64,000 nt of DNA. Origin: Cytobacillus eiseniae (GTDB taxonomy: Bacteria; Bacillota; Bacilli; Bacillales; Cytobacillaceae). Positions 17,404 to 27,446 of the stretch are shown one piece after another. A model generated the notes under the pieces. The model was given only the letters and a program-made list of their open reading frames with translations. It ran no database searches and had not been told where the DNA came from. The stretch covers positions 356,016 to 420,015 of the forward strand of contig NZ_JAGIKZ010000002.1 in NCBI RefSeq assembly GCF_017874625.1, given 5' to 3'. Positions within the stretch are counted from its first letter, which is position 1. Every line of letters starts with the position of its first letter. The position numbers and the translations under genes are program-made.

Positions 17404-18402
17404 ATGGAAACCCAAGGTCCTCAGTTGATACCTAATGATAAGAAAAAGATTCATTTAAAATCAAATGCAATTCAACAATTTTTAGCATTCGGCAGTTTGA
17501 TCATTCTTATCATCTTCTTTTCGATCGCATCTCCAAATTTCTTTCAGTTTAATAATATTATTGGTATTCTCCTTTCAACATCAGTTATAGGCATTTTAGC
17601 ATTAGGAGCGACTTTTATTATTATTACGAGTGGGATTGATTTATCAGTAGGGACAGTAATGACCCTTTGCTCAGTAATGACTGGTGTTTTTATCACTAGT
17701 ATGGGCTTGCCCATTATTGTTGGTGTTTTAGGTGGGATATTAACAGGTGCCACGGCCGGAGCCATTGCAGGTATTGCAATCGCCAAATTTAGAATCCCGC
17801 CATTTATAGCAACGCTTGCAATGATGATGATTGCAAAAGGTTTAGCATTGGTGATTTCTGGGGCAGCACCAATTTATTTTACTTCGTATGAGGCTTTTAC
17901 AGAAATAGCAATGGGCTCCATTATTCCAGGGATTGAAATACCTAATGCAATCCTCATTTTCTTCGGAATGGCAGTTATTGGTGGAATCATTTTGAATAAA
18001 ACGATTATTGGCAGATTTACCTTTGCCATTGGCAGCAATGAAGAGGCCACCCGATTATCTGGTGTCAATGTGAACAAGTGGAAAATAATTATATACTCGA
18101 TTGCAGGGATATTTACAGGAATAGGCGGAATCGTTATGGCAGCACGTCTAAACTCAGCTCAACCAGCGTTAGGACAAGGATATGAATTAGAGGCCATTGC
18201 AGCAGTTGTGATTGGGGGAACCTCATTAAGTGGTGGAAAAGGAACCATTCTAGGGACTGTTATTGGTGCGCTGATTATGAGTGTATTAACAAATGGATTA
18301 CGCATTTTATCTGTCCCACAGGAATGGCAAACGGTCGTTGTAGGGGCAGTCATTCTTTTTGCAGTCTACACAGATGTAATTAGAAATAAAAAGGCAAATT
18401 AA
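17404..18402 (+). CDS. Sugar ABC importer permease (RbsC type)
   Basis: This 332-residue permease has about eight to ten membrane segments. It carries the family stretch SGIDLSVGTVM and the later AVVIGGTSLSGGKGTILGTV, typical of RbsC/MglC-type permeases. A short basic N-terminus precedes the first helix. ATG at 17404 has AAAGGGG upstream. It lies 35 bases after the ATPase and pairs with it as a homodimeric channel. No specificity can be read from the sequence. Confidence 0.92.
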   Translation: METQGPQLIPNDKKKIHLKSNAIQQFLAFGSLIILIIFFSIASPNFFQFNNIIGILLSTSVIGILALGATFIIITSGIDLSVGTVMTLCSVMTGVFITSMGLPIIVGVLGGILTGATAGAIAGIAIAKFRIPPFIATLAMMMIAKGLALVISGAAPIYFTSYEAFTEIAMGSIIPGIEIPNAILIFFGMAVIGGIILNKTIIGRFTFAIGSNEEATRLSGVNVNKWKIIIYSIAGIFTGIGGIVMAARLNSAQPALGQGYELEAIAAVVIGGTSLSGGKGTILGTVIGALIMSVLTNGLRILSVPQEWQTVVVGAVILFAVYTDVIRNKKAN

Positions 18403-18468
18403 TTACTTCGGTATTACTCTCTAAAAGGGAATAATATATATTTTTCAAAAAAACAAGGGGGCTATAAA

Positions 18469-19452
18469 GTGAAAAAGAAGAGTACTATTTTTCTAGCTGT
18501 AATGTTTTTATTCTCTTTAGTTTTGGGTGCTTGTTCGTCAGATCAGTCCAATACCGACAATGATTCAGGGGGTTCAAAAGATGGAAAACCTTATATTGCA
18601 ATTATTTCTAAGGGATTCCAGCATCAATTCTGGCAGGCTGTGAAGCAAGGTGCGGAGCAAGCTGCAAAAGAATTTGATGTAGAAATTACATTTGAAGGAC
18701 CGGAAAGTGAATCACAGGTTGATAAGCAAATGGAAATGCTGCGTGCGGCATTAGATAAAAATCCTGATGCAATCGGTTTTGCTGCACTTGATAGCCAAGC
18801 GGCATTAAGTCTTTTACAAGAAGCAAGTGATAATAAAATTCCAGTCATCGCCTTTGATTCAGGTGTGGAAAGTGAAATTCCTCTCGCAACAGCTGCTACA
18901 GACAGCCGTGCAGCAGCCGCACTTGCAGCAGATAAAATGGCTGAATTAATCGGTGAAGAAGGGGAAGTGGCTGTCGTAGCTCATGATCAGGTAAGTCAAA
19001 CTGGTATTGACCGTCGTGATGGATTTGTTAATCAAATAAAGGAAAAGTATCCAAATATTACAATTGTAGATATCCAATATGGTGGAGGAGATCATCTTAA
19101 ATCAACAGATGCGGCAAAGGCAATTATGCAAGCGTATCCTAACCTTAAGGGGATTTTTGGTACGAATGAAGGCTCTGCAATCGGGGTAGTTAATGCAGTT
19201 TCTGAGGTGAATAGAAATGACTTAGTTGTGATTGGTTTTGATTCAGGAAAACAACAAATTGATGCAATTAAGAATGGTTTAATGACAGGTGCGATTACGC
19301 AAAACCCGGTTGGAATAGGGTATGAGACAGTAAAGGCAGCGGTTGATGCGATTAATGGGAAAGAAGTACAAAAAAATATTGATACTGGTTTCTTCTACTA
19401 TGATAAAGACAATATTGATGACGAAGAAATAGCGGCAGTTATTTACGAATAG
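18469..19452 (+). CDS. Sugar-binding lipoprotein of the ABC importer (periplasmic-binding-protein family 1)
   Basis: This 327-residue protein begins with a lipoprotein signal (KKKSTIFLAVMFLFSLVLGAC), and the lipobox LGAC gives a lipidated Cys at about residue 22. A Ser/Asp/Gly-rich linker follows, then the RbsB-like fold (YIAIISKGFQHQFWQAVKQG.., IPVIAFDSGV, GIFGTNEGSAIGVVNAV, TGAITQNPVGIGYETVKA). The start is GTG with an AAGGGGG ribosome binding site. It captures the sugar outside the membrane for the permease. The long expressed order ATPase-permease-binding protein matches other deoxyhexose importers. A weak GAGGATG/CATCCTC hairpin follows (19467-19492). Confidence 0.92.
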   Translation: MKKKSTIFLAVMFLFSLVLGACSSDQSNTDNDSGGSKDGKPYIAIISKGFQHQFWQAVKQGAEQAAKEFDVEITFEGPESESQVDKQMEMLRAALDKNPDAIGFAALDSQAALSLLQEASDNKIPVIAFDSGVESEIPLATAATDSRAAAALAADKMAELIGEEGEVAVVAHDQVSQTGIDRRDGFVNQIKEKYPNITIVDIQYGGGDHLKSTDAAKAIMQAYPNLKGIFGTNEGSAIGVVNAVSEVNRNDLVVIGFDSGKQQIDAIKNGLMTGAITQNPVGIGYETVKAAVDAINGKEVQKNIDTGFFYYDKDNIDDEEIAAVIYE

Positions 19453-19534
19453 TCAGCAAAATTAGGGAGGATGTTCAGCTTGTGGCATCCTCTTTAATGA
19501 TTGAATCTCATAATCTAAGAAAGTAGGAAAGACA

Positions 19535-20500
19535 ATGGATAAAATTAAATGGGGAATTTTAGGTACAGCAAAGATTGCGATGGAGCAGGTTATTCCTGCT
19601 ATCCAAAGATCGTCTAATGGGGTAGTTGCTGCGATTGCCAGCAGCAGTGGGAAAGCAGTGAAAATTGCCTCTCAATTCAATATTCCACATTCATATGAGA
19701 GCTATGAGGATTTATTAGCAGATCCAGAAATTGATGCCGTCTATATCCCTCTGCCTAATCATTTGCACAAAGAATGGGCGATTAAAGCTGCAAATGCAAG
19801 AAAACATGTCTTATGCGAAAAACCAGCTGCCTTGAATACAGAGGATGTTAAAGCAATGGTCTCAGCATGCATGGCCAATGATGTCCTTTTTATGGAAGGA
19901 TTTATGTATCGTTTTCATCCTCAGCACACAAAAGTAAAGGAATTAATTCAAGATAATGTAATAGGGGATATTAAGATGCTCCACGCCAATTTTTCTTTTT
20001 ACATGGAGGATAGAAAAGGGAATATTCGTCTAAATCGGCAATTAGGTGGAGGGGTGATTTATGATATTGGCTGCTATTGTATTCACTCACTTCGATATAT
20101 TTTAGAAGCAGAACCCATTCAAATGAGTGTCATCGGAGAAATGAATGATGAGGGTGTTGATACTTCCGCTTCAGTAATCATGACATTTCCAAATAATGTG
20201 CAAGCAATGTTTATGTGTAGTTTTGATGCAATGTTGAAAAATGAATATGAAATTATCGGTTCGAAAGGCTCCATTCGTGTTCCTTTCGCTTACCGGCCAG
20301 ATTTGAATGCAGGAAAGGGAATTGTACAGCTTGTGCTTGAAAATGAGTTTAGAGAGTATGTTATTGATGGCGATCAATATAAATTCGAAGTGGAGCATTT
20401 TGCAGATTGCATACAGTCGAACAGGGAACCTGTTTCATCAGGTGATCATGCCATTTCTAATATGCGAGTGATTGATGCACTTTTAGAAATGCTTATATAA
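19535..20500 (+). CDS. Gfo/Idh/MocA-family oxidoreductase
   Basis: This 321-residue NAD(P)-dependent enzyme has an N-terminal Rossmann domain (WGILGTAKIA, VYIPLPNHLHKEWA) and the family motif CEKPAAL with the conserved Lys near residue 96. The C-terminal domain has GGGVIYDIGCYCIHSLRYI, matching the substrate-binding GGG..DxGxH signature, although the final position reads Cys-Tyr-Cys-Ile-His. It is encoded inside the importer/isomerase operon, so a sugar or sugar-acid dehydrogenase role is likely. A possible activity is oxidation of the imported sugar, its lactone or a side product, but this cannot be decided here. Confidence 0.85.
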   Translation: MDKIKWGILGTAKIAMEQVIPAIQRSSNGVVAAIASSSGKAVKIASQFNIPHSYESYEDLLADPEIDAVYIPLPNHLHKEWAIKAANARKHVLCEKPAALNTEDVKAMVSACMANDVLFMEGFMYRFHPQHTKVKELIQDNVIGDIKMLHANFSFYMEDRKGNIRLNRQLGGGVIYDIGCYCIHSLRYILEAEPIQMSVIGEMNDEGVDTSASVIMTFPNNVQAMFMCSFDAMLKNEYEIIGSKGSIRVPFAYRPDLNAGKGIVQLVLENEFREYVIDGDQYKFEVEHFADCIQSNREPVSSGDHAISNMRVIDALLEMLI

Positions 20501-20528
20501 CAAATTTTCCTAAATGGAGGTGAAGAGT

Positions 20529-21179
20529 TTGTCGAAAGCAATTGCTGAATTAAAGCAGTATGCAGCAAAAATTGTTGAGTCAGGTCTAGTTGTTGGTGCT
20601 GGTGGGAATTTAAGTATAAGAGATGGAAATATCATGTACATCTCTCCTAGTGGTTTTGATCTTCAAGAGATTGAAGATCATCAATGGGTGCGAGTGAATA
20701 TCGAATCAGGAGAAATAATTGATTCATTAAAACCATCTTCGGAAGTATTAATGCATCTTGAATGCTTTCGTAAACGCCCAGATATAATGGCTGTTCTTCA
20801 TACACATCCTAGTTACTCTGTAGGTGTATCTTCTGCTGGTCATGAAATTCCAAGTATCTTTCCTGATTTTCCAGCCATGATTCGTAAGATTGCTTATTTG
20901 GACTACATGATTCCTACTACGGAAGTATTAGCAAATGCTGTTGCTAATGTTATTGAAGATACAGATGTAGTGGTCATGAGAAATCATGGGGTATTATCCG
21001 TAGGAAAAACAATGAAGGAGGCGTATTTCTTTATGCAGATTACTGAAGAATCTGCAAAGGTATATACAATTGCTTCAACTTTTGGTACTCCAAGAATCCT
21101 CACAAAAGAAGAATGTCAAGATTTAAGAAATCTATCCTCAGAAAAATATCGTTCAGAATTACTCAAGGACAATCAATGA
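20529..21179 (+). CDS. Class II aldolase, L-fuculose-1-phosphate aldolase type
   Basis: This 216-residue class II aldolase/adducin-family enzyme has GAGGNLSIRDG, ISPSGFD, the catalytic Glu segment PSSEVLMHL, and zinc ligands HTHPSYS and a later RNHGVLSVGK. The size fits FucA-like aldolases. The start is TTG at 20529 because TGGAGGTGAA precedes it; the ATG at 20514 overlaps that site. Expected reaction: L-fuculose 1-phosphate (or a related ketose phosphate) to DHAP plus L-lactaldehyde. It lies between the oxidoreductase and a rhamnulokinase-like gene. A second aldolase (in RhaEW) occurs 7 kb on. Confidence 0.85.
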   Translation: MSKAIAELKQYAAKIVESGLVVGAGGNLSIRDGNIMYISPSGFDLQEIEDHQWVRVNIESGEIIDSLKPSSEVLMHLECFRKRPDIMAVLHTHPSYSVGVSSAGHEIPSIFPDFPAMIRKIAYLDYMIPTTEVLANAVANVIEDTDVVVMRNHGVLSVGKTMKEAYFFMQITEESAKVYTIASTFGTPRILTKEECQDLRNLSSEKYRSELLKDNQ

Positions 21180-21206
21180 AAGAGAAGGCCATAAGGGGAT
21201 GAGGGA

Positions 21207-22700
21207 TTGAAACATGTTTGGGCTTTCGATTTAGGTGCTTCAAATGGTCGTTTAATGGTAAATAGCTTTAATGGCAAGAACATGTACCTAGAGGAAATTC
21301 ATCGATTTTCGAATCAGCCTATTCAACTGACTGGTCATTATTATTGGGATGTACTAAGAATATATCAAGAAATGAAAAATGGCATGGGAAAGAGCATTCA
21401 AAATGGATACAAATCAGTTGAAAGTCTATCAATTGATACTTGGGGTGTTGATTTTGGCCTTCTTTCCAGAGAGGGGGAACTTATTGGGAATCCATACTCC
21501 TATAGAGATCCACATACGAATGAAAGCATAAAGAAAATCGCACAAAAAATTTCAAAAGAAGAGCTTTTTGCTCGGACAGGTGTTGCACCTGCACCAATTA
21601 ATACAATTTGTCAGTTAGTTGCAATACATGAACGAAACCCTGCATTACTTGAGCATGCCGATCAATTATTGCTAACTCCGAATCTGCTTAGCTATTTTTT
21701 TACAGGTATAAAGGCGAATGAATACACAATTAGTACGACCACCTCTCTATATAATGTTCATCAAAAAAAATGGGACAATGACTTAATGGCTGAATTAAAT
21801 ATCCCTATGAATTTAATGGCTGATATAGTTAAGACCGGAACAATTCTTGGTCCAACATTGAATTCAATCAATAAAGAGCTTGGCATTTATTCTACACAAG
21901 TCATAGCTGGAGCTGGACATGATACAGCATGTGCATTAGCTGCCTTGCCAATTACATCAGATAGTACAGCATTTATGAGTTGTGGCACATGGATATTGAT
22001 GGGAATTCAAGTGAAGGAGCCAGTAATAAGCAGAGAGGCGTTAAAATGGGGATTTACAAATGAAGGAACGGCAGATGGTGAAACCCGCTTACTCAAAAAT
22101 TCAATGGGATTATGGCTTATCCAGCAATGTCGATCTATTTGGTCAAAGGAAGGGAATCGTATTACATATGAGGAGGAATTACATTCAATTAACCATTCGA
22201 CTGCTTTTAAGTGTTTGATAGATCCTGATGATCCTGCATTCTTTAATCCAAGTAATATGGTGAATCAACTATCAGAATATTGCAGACAGACTGAGCAACA
22301 GCAACCAGAATCTATTGGTGATTTCTTACGGTGTATTTTAGAAAGTCTTTCCCTTAAATATCGTTGGGTACTAGAGAAATTAGAGCAATTAACGAGTAAA
22401 AAAATCGAGTTGATTCACATGGGGGGAGGCGGAATTCAAAATGATCTTTTATGCCAGTTTACTGCCAATGCTACGAATCGAACAGTAATTGCTGGTCCGA
22501 TTGAAGCAAGTTCAATTGGTAATGCCTTGTCACAATGGATTGCATTAGGTGAGATAAAGGATTTAAAAGAAGGAAGAGAAATCGTAGCAAACTCGTTTCC
22601 TTTGAAAATATATGAACCTCAAAATCAAATGGAATGGCAGGAAGCATATGAACGTTTTATTAAACTAGTGAAAAGGGGATATCTGTATGAAAATCAGTAA
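21207..22700 (+). CDS. FGGY sugar kinase, rhamnulokinase/fuculokinase type
   Basis: This 497-residue FGGY kinase is close in pattern to Rha[16 protein letters not shown] at the N-terminus, [13 protein letters not shown] with the catalytic Asp, the YRDPHT loop, [15 protein letters not shown], and [11 protein letters not shown]. The C-terminal nucleotide site is [20 protein letters not shown]. The TTG start at 21207 has AAGGGGAT upstream. Its 3' end overlaps fucI by 14 bases, indicating tight coupling with an isomerase. With FucI as partner, phosphorylation of L-fuculose to L-fuculose 1-phosphate is the most economical role, though L-rhamnulose is possible. Confidence 0.88.
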   Translation: MKHVWAFDLGASNGRLMVNSFNGKNMYLEEIHRFSNQPIQLTGHYYWDVLRIYQEMKNGMGKSIQNGYKSVESLSIDTWGVDFGLLSREGELIGNPYSYRDPHTNESIKKIAQKISKEELFARTGVAPAPINTICQLVAIHERNPALLEHADQLLLTPNLLSYFFTGIKANEYTISTTTSLYNVHQKKWDNDLMAELNIPMNLMADIVKTGTILGPTLNSINKELGIYSTQVIAGAGHDTACALAALPITSDSTAFMSCGTWILMGIQVKEPVISREALKWGFTNEGTADGETRLLKNSMGLWLIQQCRSIWSKEGNRITYEEELHSINHSTAFKCLIDPDDPAFFNPSNMVNQLSEYCRQTEQQQPESIGDFLRCILESLSLKYRWVLEKLEQLTSKKIELIHMGGGGIQNDLLCQFTANATNRTVIAGPIEASSIGNALSQWIALGEIKDLKEGREIVANSFPLKIYEPQNQMEWQEAYERFIKLVKRGYLYENQ

Positions 22701-24477
22701 AAATAGGTATCACGGGGATTTACCAAAAATAGGTATCAGACCAACGATTGATGGTAGAAGAAATGGTGTTCGAGAATCTTTAGAGCAAACGACGATGAAT
22801 TTGGCAAAATCGGTTGTGAAATTTTTATCTAAAAATCTACGACATTATAATGGTGAATTAGTAGAGTTTGTTATAGCTGATACATGTATAGGTGGTGTCG
22901 CTGAAGCAGCACAAGTAGCAGAAAAGTTTTCAAGAGAGGGTGTAGGTGTCTCTATTACTGTCACACCATGCTGGTGCTATGGATCTGAAACAATGGATAT
23001 GACGCCAACTATTCCTAAAGCGGTATGGGGGTTTAATGGAACTGAAAGACCAGGTGCTGTATATTTAGCAGCTGTCCTCGCAGCCCATAATCAAAAGGGA
23101 ATTCCTGCCTTCGGAATTTACGGTGAGGACGTACAGGATGTTGGTGATACAACCATTCCTCATGATGTTCAGGAGAAACTTCTGCAATTTTCGAAGGCAG
23201 GTCTAGCTGTTGCAATGATGAAAGGAAAATCATATCTATCGATGGGCAGTGTCTCGATGGGGATTGCAGGAAGTATGATCAATGAGAGCTTTTTTCAAGA
23301 TTATCTAGGGATGAGAAATGAGTATATTGATAGTTCAGAGTTTATTAGAAGGATGGATAAAGAAATTTATGATAAGGAAGAATTTGAAAGAGCACATAGT
23401 TGGGTGAAAGAAAATTGTATGGAAGGTCCAGATAATAATGTGGAAGCCAATCAGAGGTCTAGAGTTGAAAAAGATAAGGATTGGGAAATAAGTCTGAAAA
23501 TGGCTTTGATTTCACGTGATTTAATGATTGGAAATCCTAAATTAGCTGAAATCGGCTATGGCGAAGAGGCTTTGGGGCATAATGCGATTGTTGCAGGCTT
23601 CCAAGGTCAACGTCAATGGACAGATCATTTCCCGAATGGTGATTTCATGGAGGCGATATTAAATTCTTCCTTCGATTGGAACGGCATTCGCCCTCCTTAT
23701 ATGTTGGCAACAGAAAATGATAGCTTAAATGGGATTACAATGCTTTTAGGCCATCTGTTAACAAATACGGCTCAAGTATTTGCGGATGTAAGAACCTATT
23801 GGAGCCCAAGTGCAGTAGAAAGAGTTACGGGTTATCAGCCTCAAGGATTGGCAGAAAATGGATTTATTCACTTGATCAATTCAGGAGCAGCAGCACTTGA
23901 TGGAACAGGAGAGCAATCGATTGATGGAAAGCCAGCAATGAAACCATTCTGGGAAATAAGTGAAGAAGAAGCTCAAAAGTGTCTAGATGCAACACTTTGG
24001 CGGCCATCATCTACTGGCTATTTCCGTGGAGGTGGATTTTCTAGTGATTTCTTAACTAAAGGAAATATGCCAGTTACAATAGCAAGAATAAATTTAATTA
24101 AGGGTTTAGGACCGGTTATTCAAATAGCAGAGGGATATACAGTGGAACTGCCTAATGAGGTTCATGATATACTCGATACCCGTACTGACCCGACATGGCC
24201 AACAACATGGTTTGTGCCTAACTTAACAGGTTCCGGTGTGTTCAAAGATGTATATTCTGTCATGAATAGCTGGGGAGCTAATCATTGCTCATTGAGTTTT
24301 GGTCATATTGGAAGTGAAATCATAACGCTTGCTTCTATGCTACGCATTCCAGTCAATATGCATAATGTGAGCGAGGACAAAATTTTTAGACCGAGTGCTT
24401 GGGGAATGTTTGGAACGAATGACCCTGAAGGTGCGGATTACCGTGCATGCAGCAATTATGGGCCATTATATCGTTAA
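22687..24477 (+). CDS. fucI: L-fucose isomerase
   Basis: This 596-residue enzyme has full family length. The Mn-binding residues known from the E. coli enzyme (Glu337, Asp361, His528) have counterparts with nearly identical spacing: Glu343 (ATEND), Asp367 (FADVRT) and His533 (GANHCS). The N-terminal [19 protein letters not shown] segment is typical. It converts L-fucose to L-fuculose and, in this family, also D-arabinose to D-ribulose. It overlaps the kinase gene and is followed by a ribulokinase, which would suit the D-arabinose activity. No rhaA-type isomerase is in the window. Confidence 0.93.
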   Translation: MKISKNRYHGDLPKIGIRPTIDGRRNGVRESLEQTTMNLAKSVVKFLSKNLRHYNGELVEFVIADTCIGGVAEAAQVAEKFSREGVGVSITVTPCWCYGSETMDMTPTIPKAVWGFNGTERPGAVYLAAVLAAHNQKGIPAFGIYGEDVQDVGDTTIPHDVQEKLLQFSKAGLAVAMMKGKSYLSMGSVSMGIAGSMINESFFQDYLGMRNEYIDSSEFIRRMDKEIYDKEEFERAHSWVKENCMEGPDNNVEANQRSRVEKDKDWEISLKMALISRDLMIGNPKLAEIGYGEEALGHNAIVAGFQGQRQWTDHFPNGDFMEAILNSSFDWNGIRPPYMLATENDSLNGITMLLGHLLTNTAQVFADVRTYWSPSAVERVTGYQPQGLAENGFIHLINSGAAALDGTGEQSIDGKPAMKPFWEISEEEAQKCLDATLWRPSSTGYFRGGGFSSDFLTKGNMPVTIARINLIKGLGPVIQIAEGYTVELPNEVHDILDTRTDPTWPTTWFVPNLTGSGVFKDVYSVMNSWGANHCSLSFGHIGSEIITLASMLRIPVNMHNVSEDKIFRPSAWGMFGTNDPEGADYRACSNYGPLYR

Positions 24478-24606
24478 TTCTACTAATATTTACTCCCACA
24501 TTGAAACAACGGAGTGTGAAGGAGAAATCCAAACAGATTTTAGTTTTACTTTGATGATGAAATGTTTAATGTGTATGAAAAACTATAAGTAAATGAGGTT
24601 TAATCG

Positions 24607-26280
24607 ATGAATGAAAAAAAGTATTCAATTGGGATCGATTATGGAACCGAATCTGGAAGGGCTGTGTTAGTAGATGTCACAAATGGGGAGTTAATTGCTA
24701 CACATGTAACTGAATATAGGGATGGGGTCATTGATAAACAATTGCCAAATTCAGATATAGTATTAGCTCCTAGTTTTGCCTTACAAAACCCAGCAAATTA
24801 TTTAACCGTATTATTTACTTCTGTACCAGAAGTGATAAAGCAATCGGGAATTGACCCAGCAGATGTAATTGGACTGGGAATTGATTTTACGGCTTGTACA
24901 ATATTGCCAACAGATGAAGAATTAAGGCCACTTTGTTTGATCGATCGATTGAAGGATAATCCTCATTCTTGGGTAAAGCTTTGGAAGCATCATGCTGCAC
25001 AAAATGAAGCCAACCGAATCAATCAATTAGCTTCTCTATATGGAGGAGACTGGTTAAAGCGTTATGGTGGGAAAATTTCATCAGAGTGGATGCTGCCAAA
25101 AGTTTGGCAAATATTGAATGAAGCACCTGAAATATATGATGAGGCCGTCTATTTCCTTGAAGCAGCAGATTGGATTACAGCAAAGCTGACTGGAAATATT
25201 AAGCGGAATAGTTGTGCGGCTGGTTATAAAGGCATATGGCATAAACAAGATGGATATTTGCCACCTGAGTTTTTAAATAAGTTAGATTCGAGACTAGCAG
25301 ATATTTATGAAACGAAATTAAGTGGGGAAGTTGTTCCAATTGGCTCAAAAGCTGGAGAGCTAAGAAGTGAAATGGCGGAATTTATGGGACTCTCTCCAGG
25401 CATTTCTGTTTCCGTAGGAATAATAGATGCTCATGCAGGAGTCCCAGGTGTGGGGGTTACTGATTCAGAAAAAATGGTTATGGTGATGGGAACTTCTAGT
25501 TGTCATATGCTTTTAAGTGAAAAAGAATTATTAGTGGAAGGAATGAGTGGTGTTGTTGAAGACGGAATCATTCCAGGGCTCTTTGCATATGAAGCTGGTC
25601 AAGCGGCTGTAGGTGACATATTTGCGTGGTATATTAATCAGAGTGTCCCGTCCTATATTGAAGATGAAGCAAGAAATAAAGGCATATCGATTCACGAACT
25701 ACTAGAAAAAAAGGCTAGTCGACTGAAACCAGGTGAAAGTGGATTAATTGCCTTAGATTGGCAAAATGGCAATCGCACTCCATTGGTGGATGCTGATTTA
25801 TCAGGCTTACTTATCGGGTTGACCTTATCAACCACACCTGAAGAGATATACTTAGCATTGATTGAATCCACTGCTTTTGGTACGAGATCGATAATTGAAA
25901 CATTTCGTAAACAAGGAGTAGCTATAAAAGAACTTTATGCTTGTGGAGGGCTCCCTCATCGCAATAAACGATTAATGCAAATCTATGCAGATGTGACAAA
26001 CATGGAAATCAAAATTTCCAATACAACCCTGACTTCATCAATAGGGGCTGCGATGTATGGAGCTGTTGCAGCTGGGAGTATAAATGGTGGATATGATTCC
26101 ATTATTGATGCAGCAAGAAATATGGCACAGCTAAAAAATGAAGCATATTATCCAATGCAAGAGAATGTTCGAATATATGAAAAGCTTTATCAAGAATATA
26201 TTCGTCTGCATGACTATTTTGGACGTGGAGAAAATAATGTAATGAAATGTTTGAAGGAGATAAAAGAATCAATAAGATAG
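24607..26280 (+). CDS. FGGY kinase, L-ribulokinase type
   Basis: This 557-residue kinase has the AraB pattern: [18 protein letters not shown] at the N-terminus, [13 protein letters not shown], then [37 protein letters not shown] and the C-terminal [18 protein letters not shown]. Its length suits AraB rather than RhaB. E. coli AraB acts on several 2-ketopentoses, so together with FucI this could phosphorylate D- or L-ribulose. No araA or araD accompanies it. It starts 129 bases after fucI, a gap with no gene, and is followed by a good terminator, so it ends the importer operon. Confidence 0.87.
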   Translation: MNEKKYSIGIDYGTESGRAVLVDVTNGELIATHVTEYRDGVIDKQLPNSDIVLAPSFALQNPANYLTVLFTSVPEVIKQSGIDPADVIGLGIDFTACTILPTDEELRPLCLIDRLKDNPHSWVKLWKHHAAQNEANRINQLASLYGGDWLKRYGGKISSEWMLPKVWQILNEAPEIYDEAVYFLEAADWITAKLTGNIKRNSCAAGYKGIWHKQDGYLPPEFLNKLDSRLADIYETKLSGEVVPIGSKAGELRSEMAEFMGLSPGISVSVGIIDAHAGVPGVGVTDSEKMVMVMGTSSCHMLLSEKELLVEGMSGVVEDGIIPGLFAYEAGQAAVGDIFAWYINQSVPSYIEDEARNKGISIHELLEKKASRLKPGESGLIALDWQNGNRTPLVDADLSGLLIGLTLSTTPEEIYLALIESTAFGTRSIIETFRKQGVAIKELYACGGLPHRNKRLMQIYADVTNMEIKISNTTLTSSIGAAMYGAVAAGSINGGYDSIIDAARNMAQLKNEAYYPMQENVRIYEKLYQEYIRLHDYFGRGENNVMKCLKEIKESIR

Positions 26281-26290
26281 ATAATAAAGG

Positions 26291-26318
26291 ATCCCTCAGC
26301 CAATACTGAGGGATTTTT
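26291..26318 (+). terminator. Intrinsic terminator after the ribulokinase gene
   Basis: A 9-bp perfect stem (ATCCCTCAG / CTGAGGGAT) with a 6-base loop and T5. It separates the importer operon from the PfkB-type kinase. Confidence 0.9.
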
Positions 26319-26354
26319 CGTAAAAAGTAAGCGAATATGGCGGAGATGATGAGA

Positions 26355-27332
26355 ATGGGAAAGCTTTATGCAATAGGTGAAGTATTAATTGACTTTATTC
26401 CTTTACAGAGTGGTCAGCCGCTCAAAGACACAATTTCATTTACAAGATCAGCTGGAGGGGCACCGGCAAATGTAGCTGCAGCTGTTGCAAAACTAGGTGG
26501 TTCTTCATCGGTCATTACAAAATTAGGAATGGATCCTTTTGGCGATTTTTTAATTGAAAATTTAGAAAGTGTTGGAGTGGAAATTGATAAAATAAAAAGA
26601 ACATATGACGCAAACACAGCACTCGCATTTGTATCTTTGAAACAAAATGGAGAAAGAGACTTTTCCTTTTATCGGAACCCTTCTGCTGACTTGCTATTAG
26701 ATGAAAGTGAGATTGATGCGAATTGGTTTCAGCCTGGGGATATCCTTCATTTCTGTTCAGTTGACTTAGTGGAAAGTCCAATGAAATACGCACATAAAAA
26801 AGCAATACAAGCAGTTATTCAAGCACAAGGACTTGTTAGTTTTGATCCAAATGTAAGGCTTGCTTTATGGAATAGCCCGGAAGAATGCAGAGAAGCGATA
26901 CTCGCTTTTGTACCGCTTGCACATTTGATTAAAGTATCGGATGACGAACTGGAATTTATTACTTGTATTAAAGGTATTGATCAAGCAATATATTCACTTT
27001 TTATTGGAAATGTTAAGGCAGTGATCTATACAAATGGTGCAAATGGTGCAACTTTATACATAAAGAATTGTAAATACGAGTCAGGTGGATATGTAATAGA
27101 TGTAATAGACACAACAGGTGCAGGTGACGCGTTTATAGGAGGAGTCAATTATAAACTCCAGGAAATGAAAGCAACCCCATTTAATATTGAGGAATTACTT
27201 CAAAAATGCGGGGTGGAAATCCTTGAATTCGCTAATGGCTGTGGAGCATTAACAGCAGCTGGCAAAGGTGCAATCGCCTCTTTGCCTACAAAAAAGCAGA
27301 TAGATACATTTATAAGTAATGCGAGGAAATGA
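26355..27332 (+). CDS. PfkB-family sugar kinase (fructokinase-like)
   Basis: This protein of about 325 residues has the PfkB signatures. The N-terminal one is IDFIP..SAGGAPANVAAAVAKLGG, and the C-terminal one is DTTGAGDAFIGGVNYKL with the catalytic Asp in GAGDAF. Start ATG at 26355 follows GGCGGAG; two earlier in-frame ATGs lie on top of that site. It resembles fructokinases and ketohexokinases, so the substrate could be fructose or a ketose from this pathway. It lies after a terminator with no obvious promoter box, so expression may rely on readthrough or a weak promoter. Confidence 0.85.
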   Translation: MGKLYAIGEVLIDFIPLQSGQPLKDTISFTRSAGGAPANVAAAVAKLGGSSSVITKLGMDPFGDFLIENLESVGVEIDKIKRTYDANTALAFVSLKQNGERDFSFYRNPSADLLLDESEIDANWFQPGDILHFCSVDLVESPMKYAHKKAIQAVIQAQGLVSFDPNVRLALWNSPEECREAILAFVPLAHLIKVSDDELEFITCIKGIDQAIYSLFIGNVKAVIYTNGANGATLYIKNCKYESGGYVIDVIDTTGAGDAFIGGVNYKLQEMKATPFNIEELLQKCGVEILEFANGCGALTAAGKGAIASLPTKKQIDTFISNARK

Positions 27333-27347
27333 AAAAGAAATGAATAA

Positions 27348-27406
27348 ATAAAAACAAACAAAATTAAATATTAAATATTCAAAAACAAACAAAAATATTA
27401 TATAAT
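27348..27406 (+). promoter_or_regulatory. rhaEW promoter with two operator boxes
   Basis: TTCAAA (27378-27383) and TATAAT (27401-27406) are 17 bases apart. One AAAAACAAACAAAAA box fills the spacer, and a second direct copy begins 30 bases upstream at about 27350. The block 27378-27406 matches the lutA promoter at 27 of 29 positions. Confidence 0.8.
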
Positions 27407-27446
27407 TAAACAAAATGCATTTTATTTTTGGATAGGAGGGAAATGA

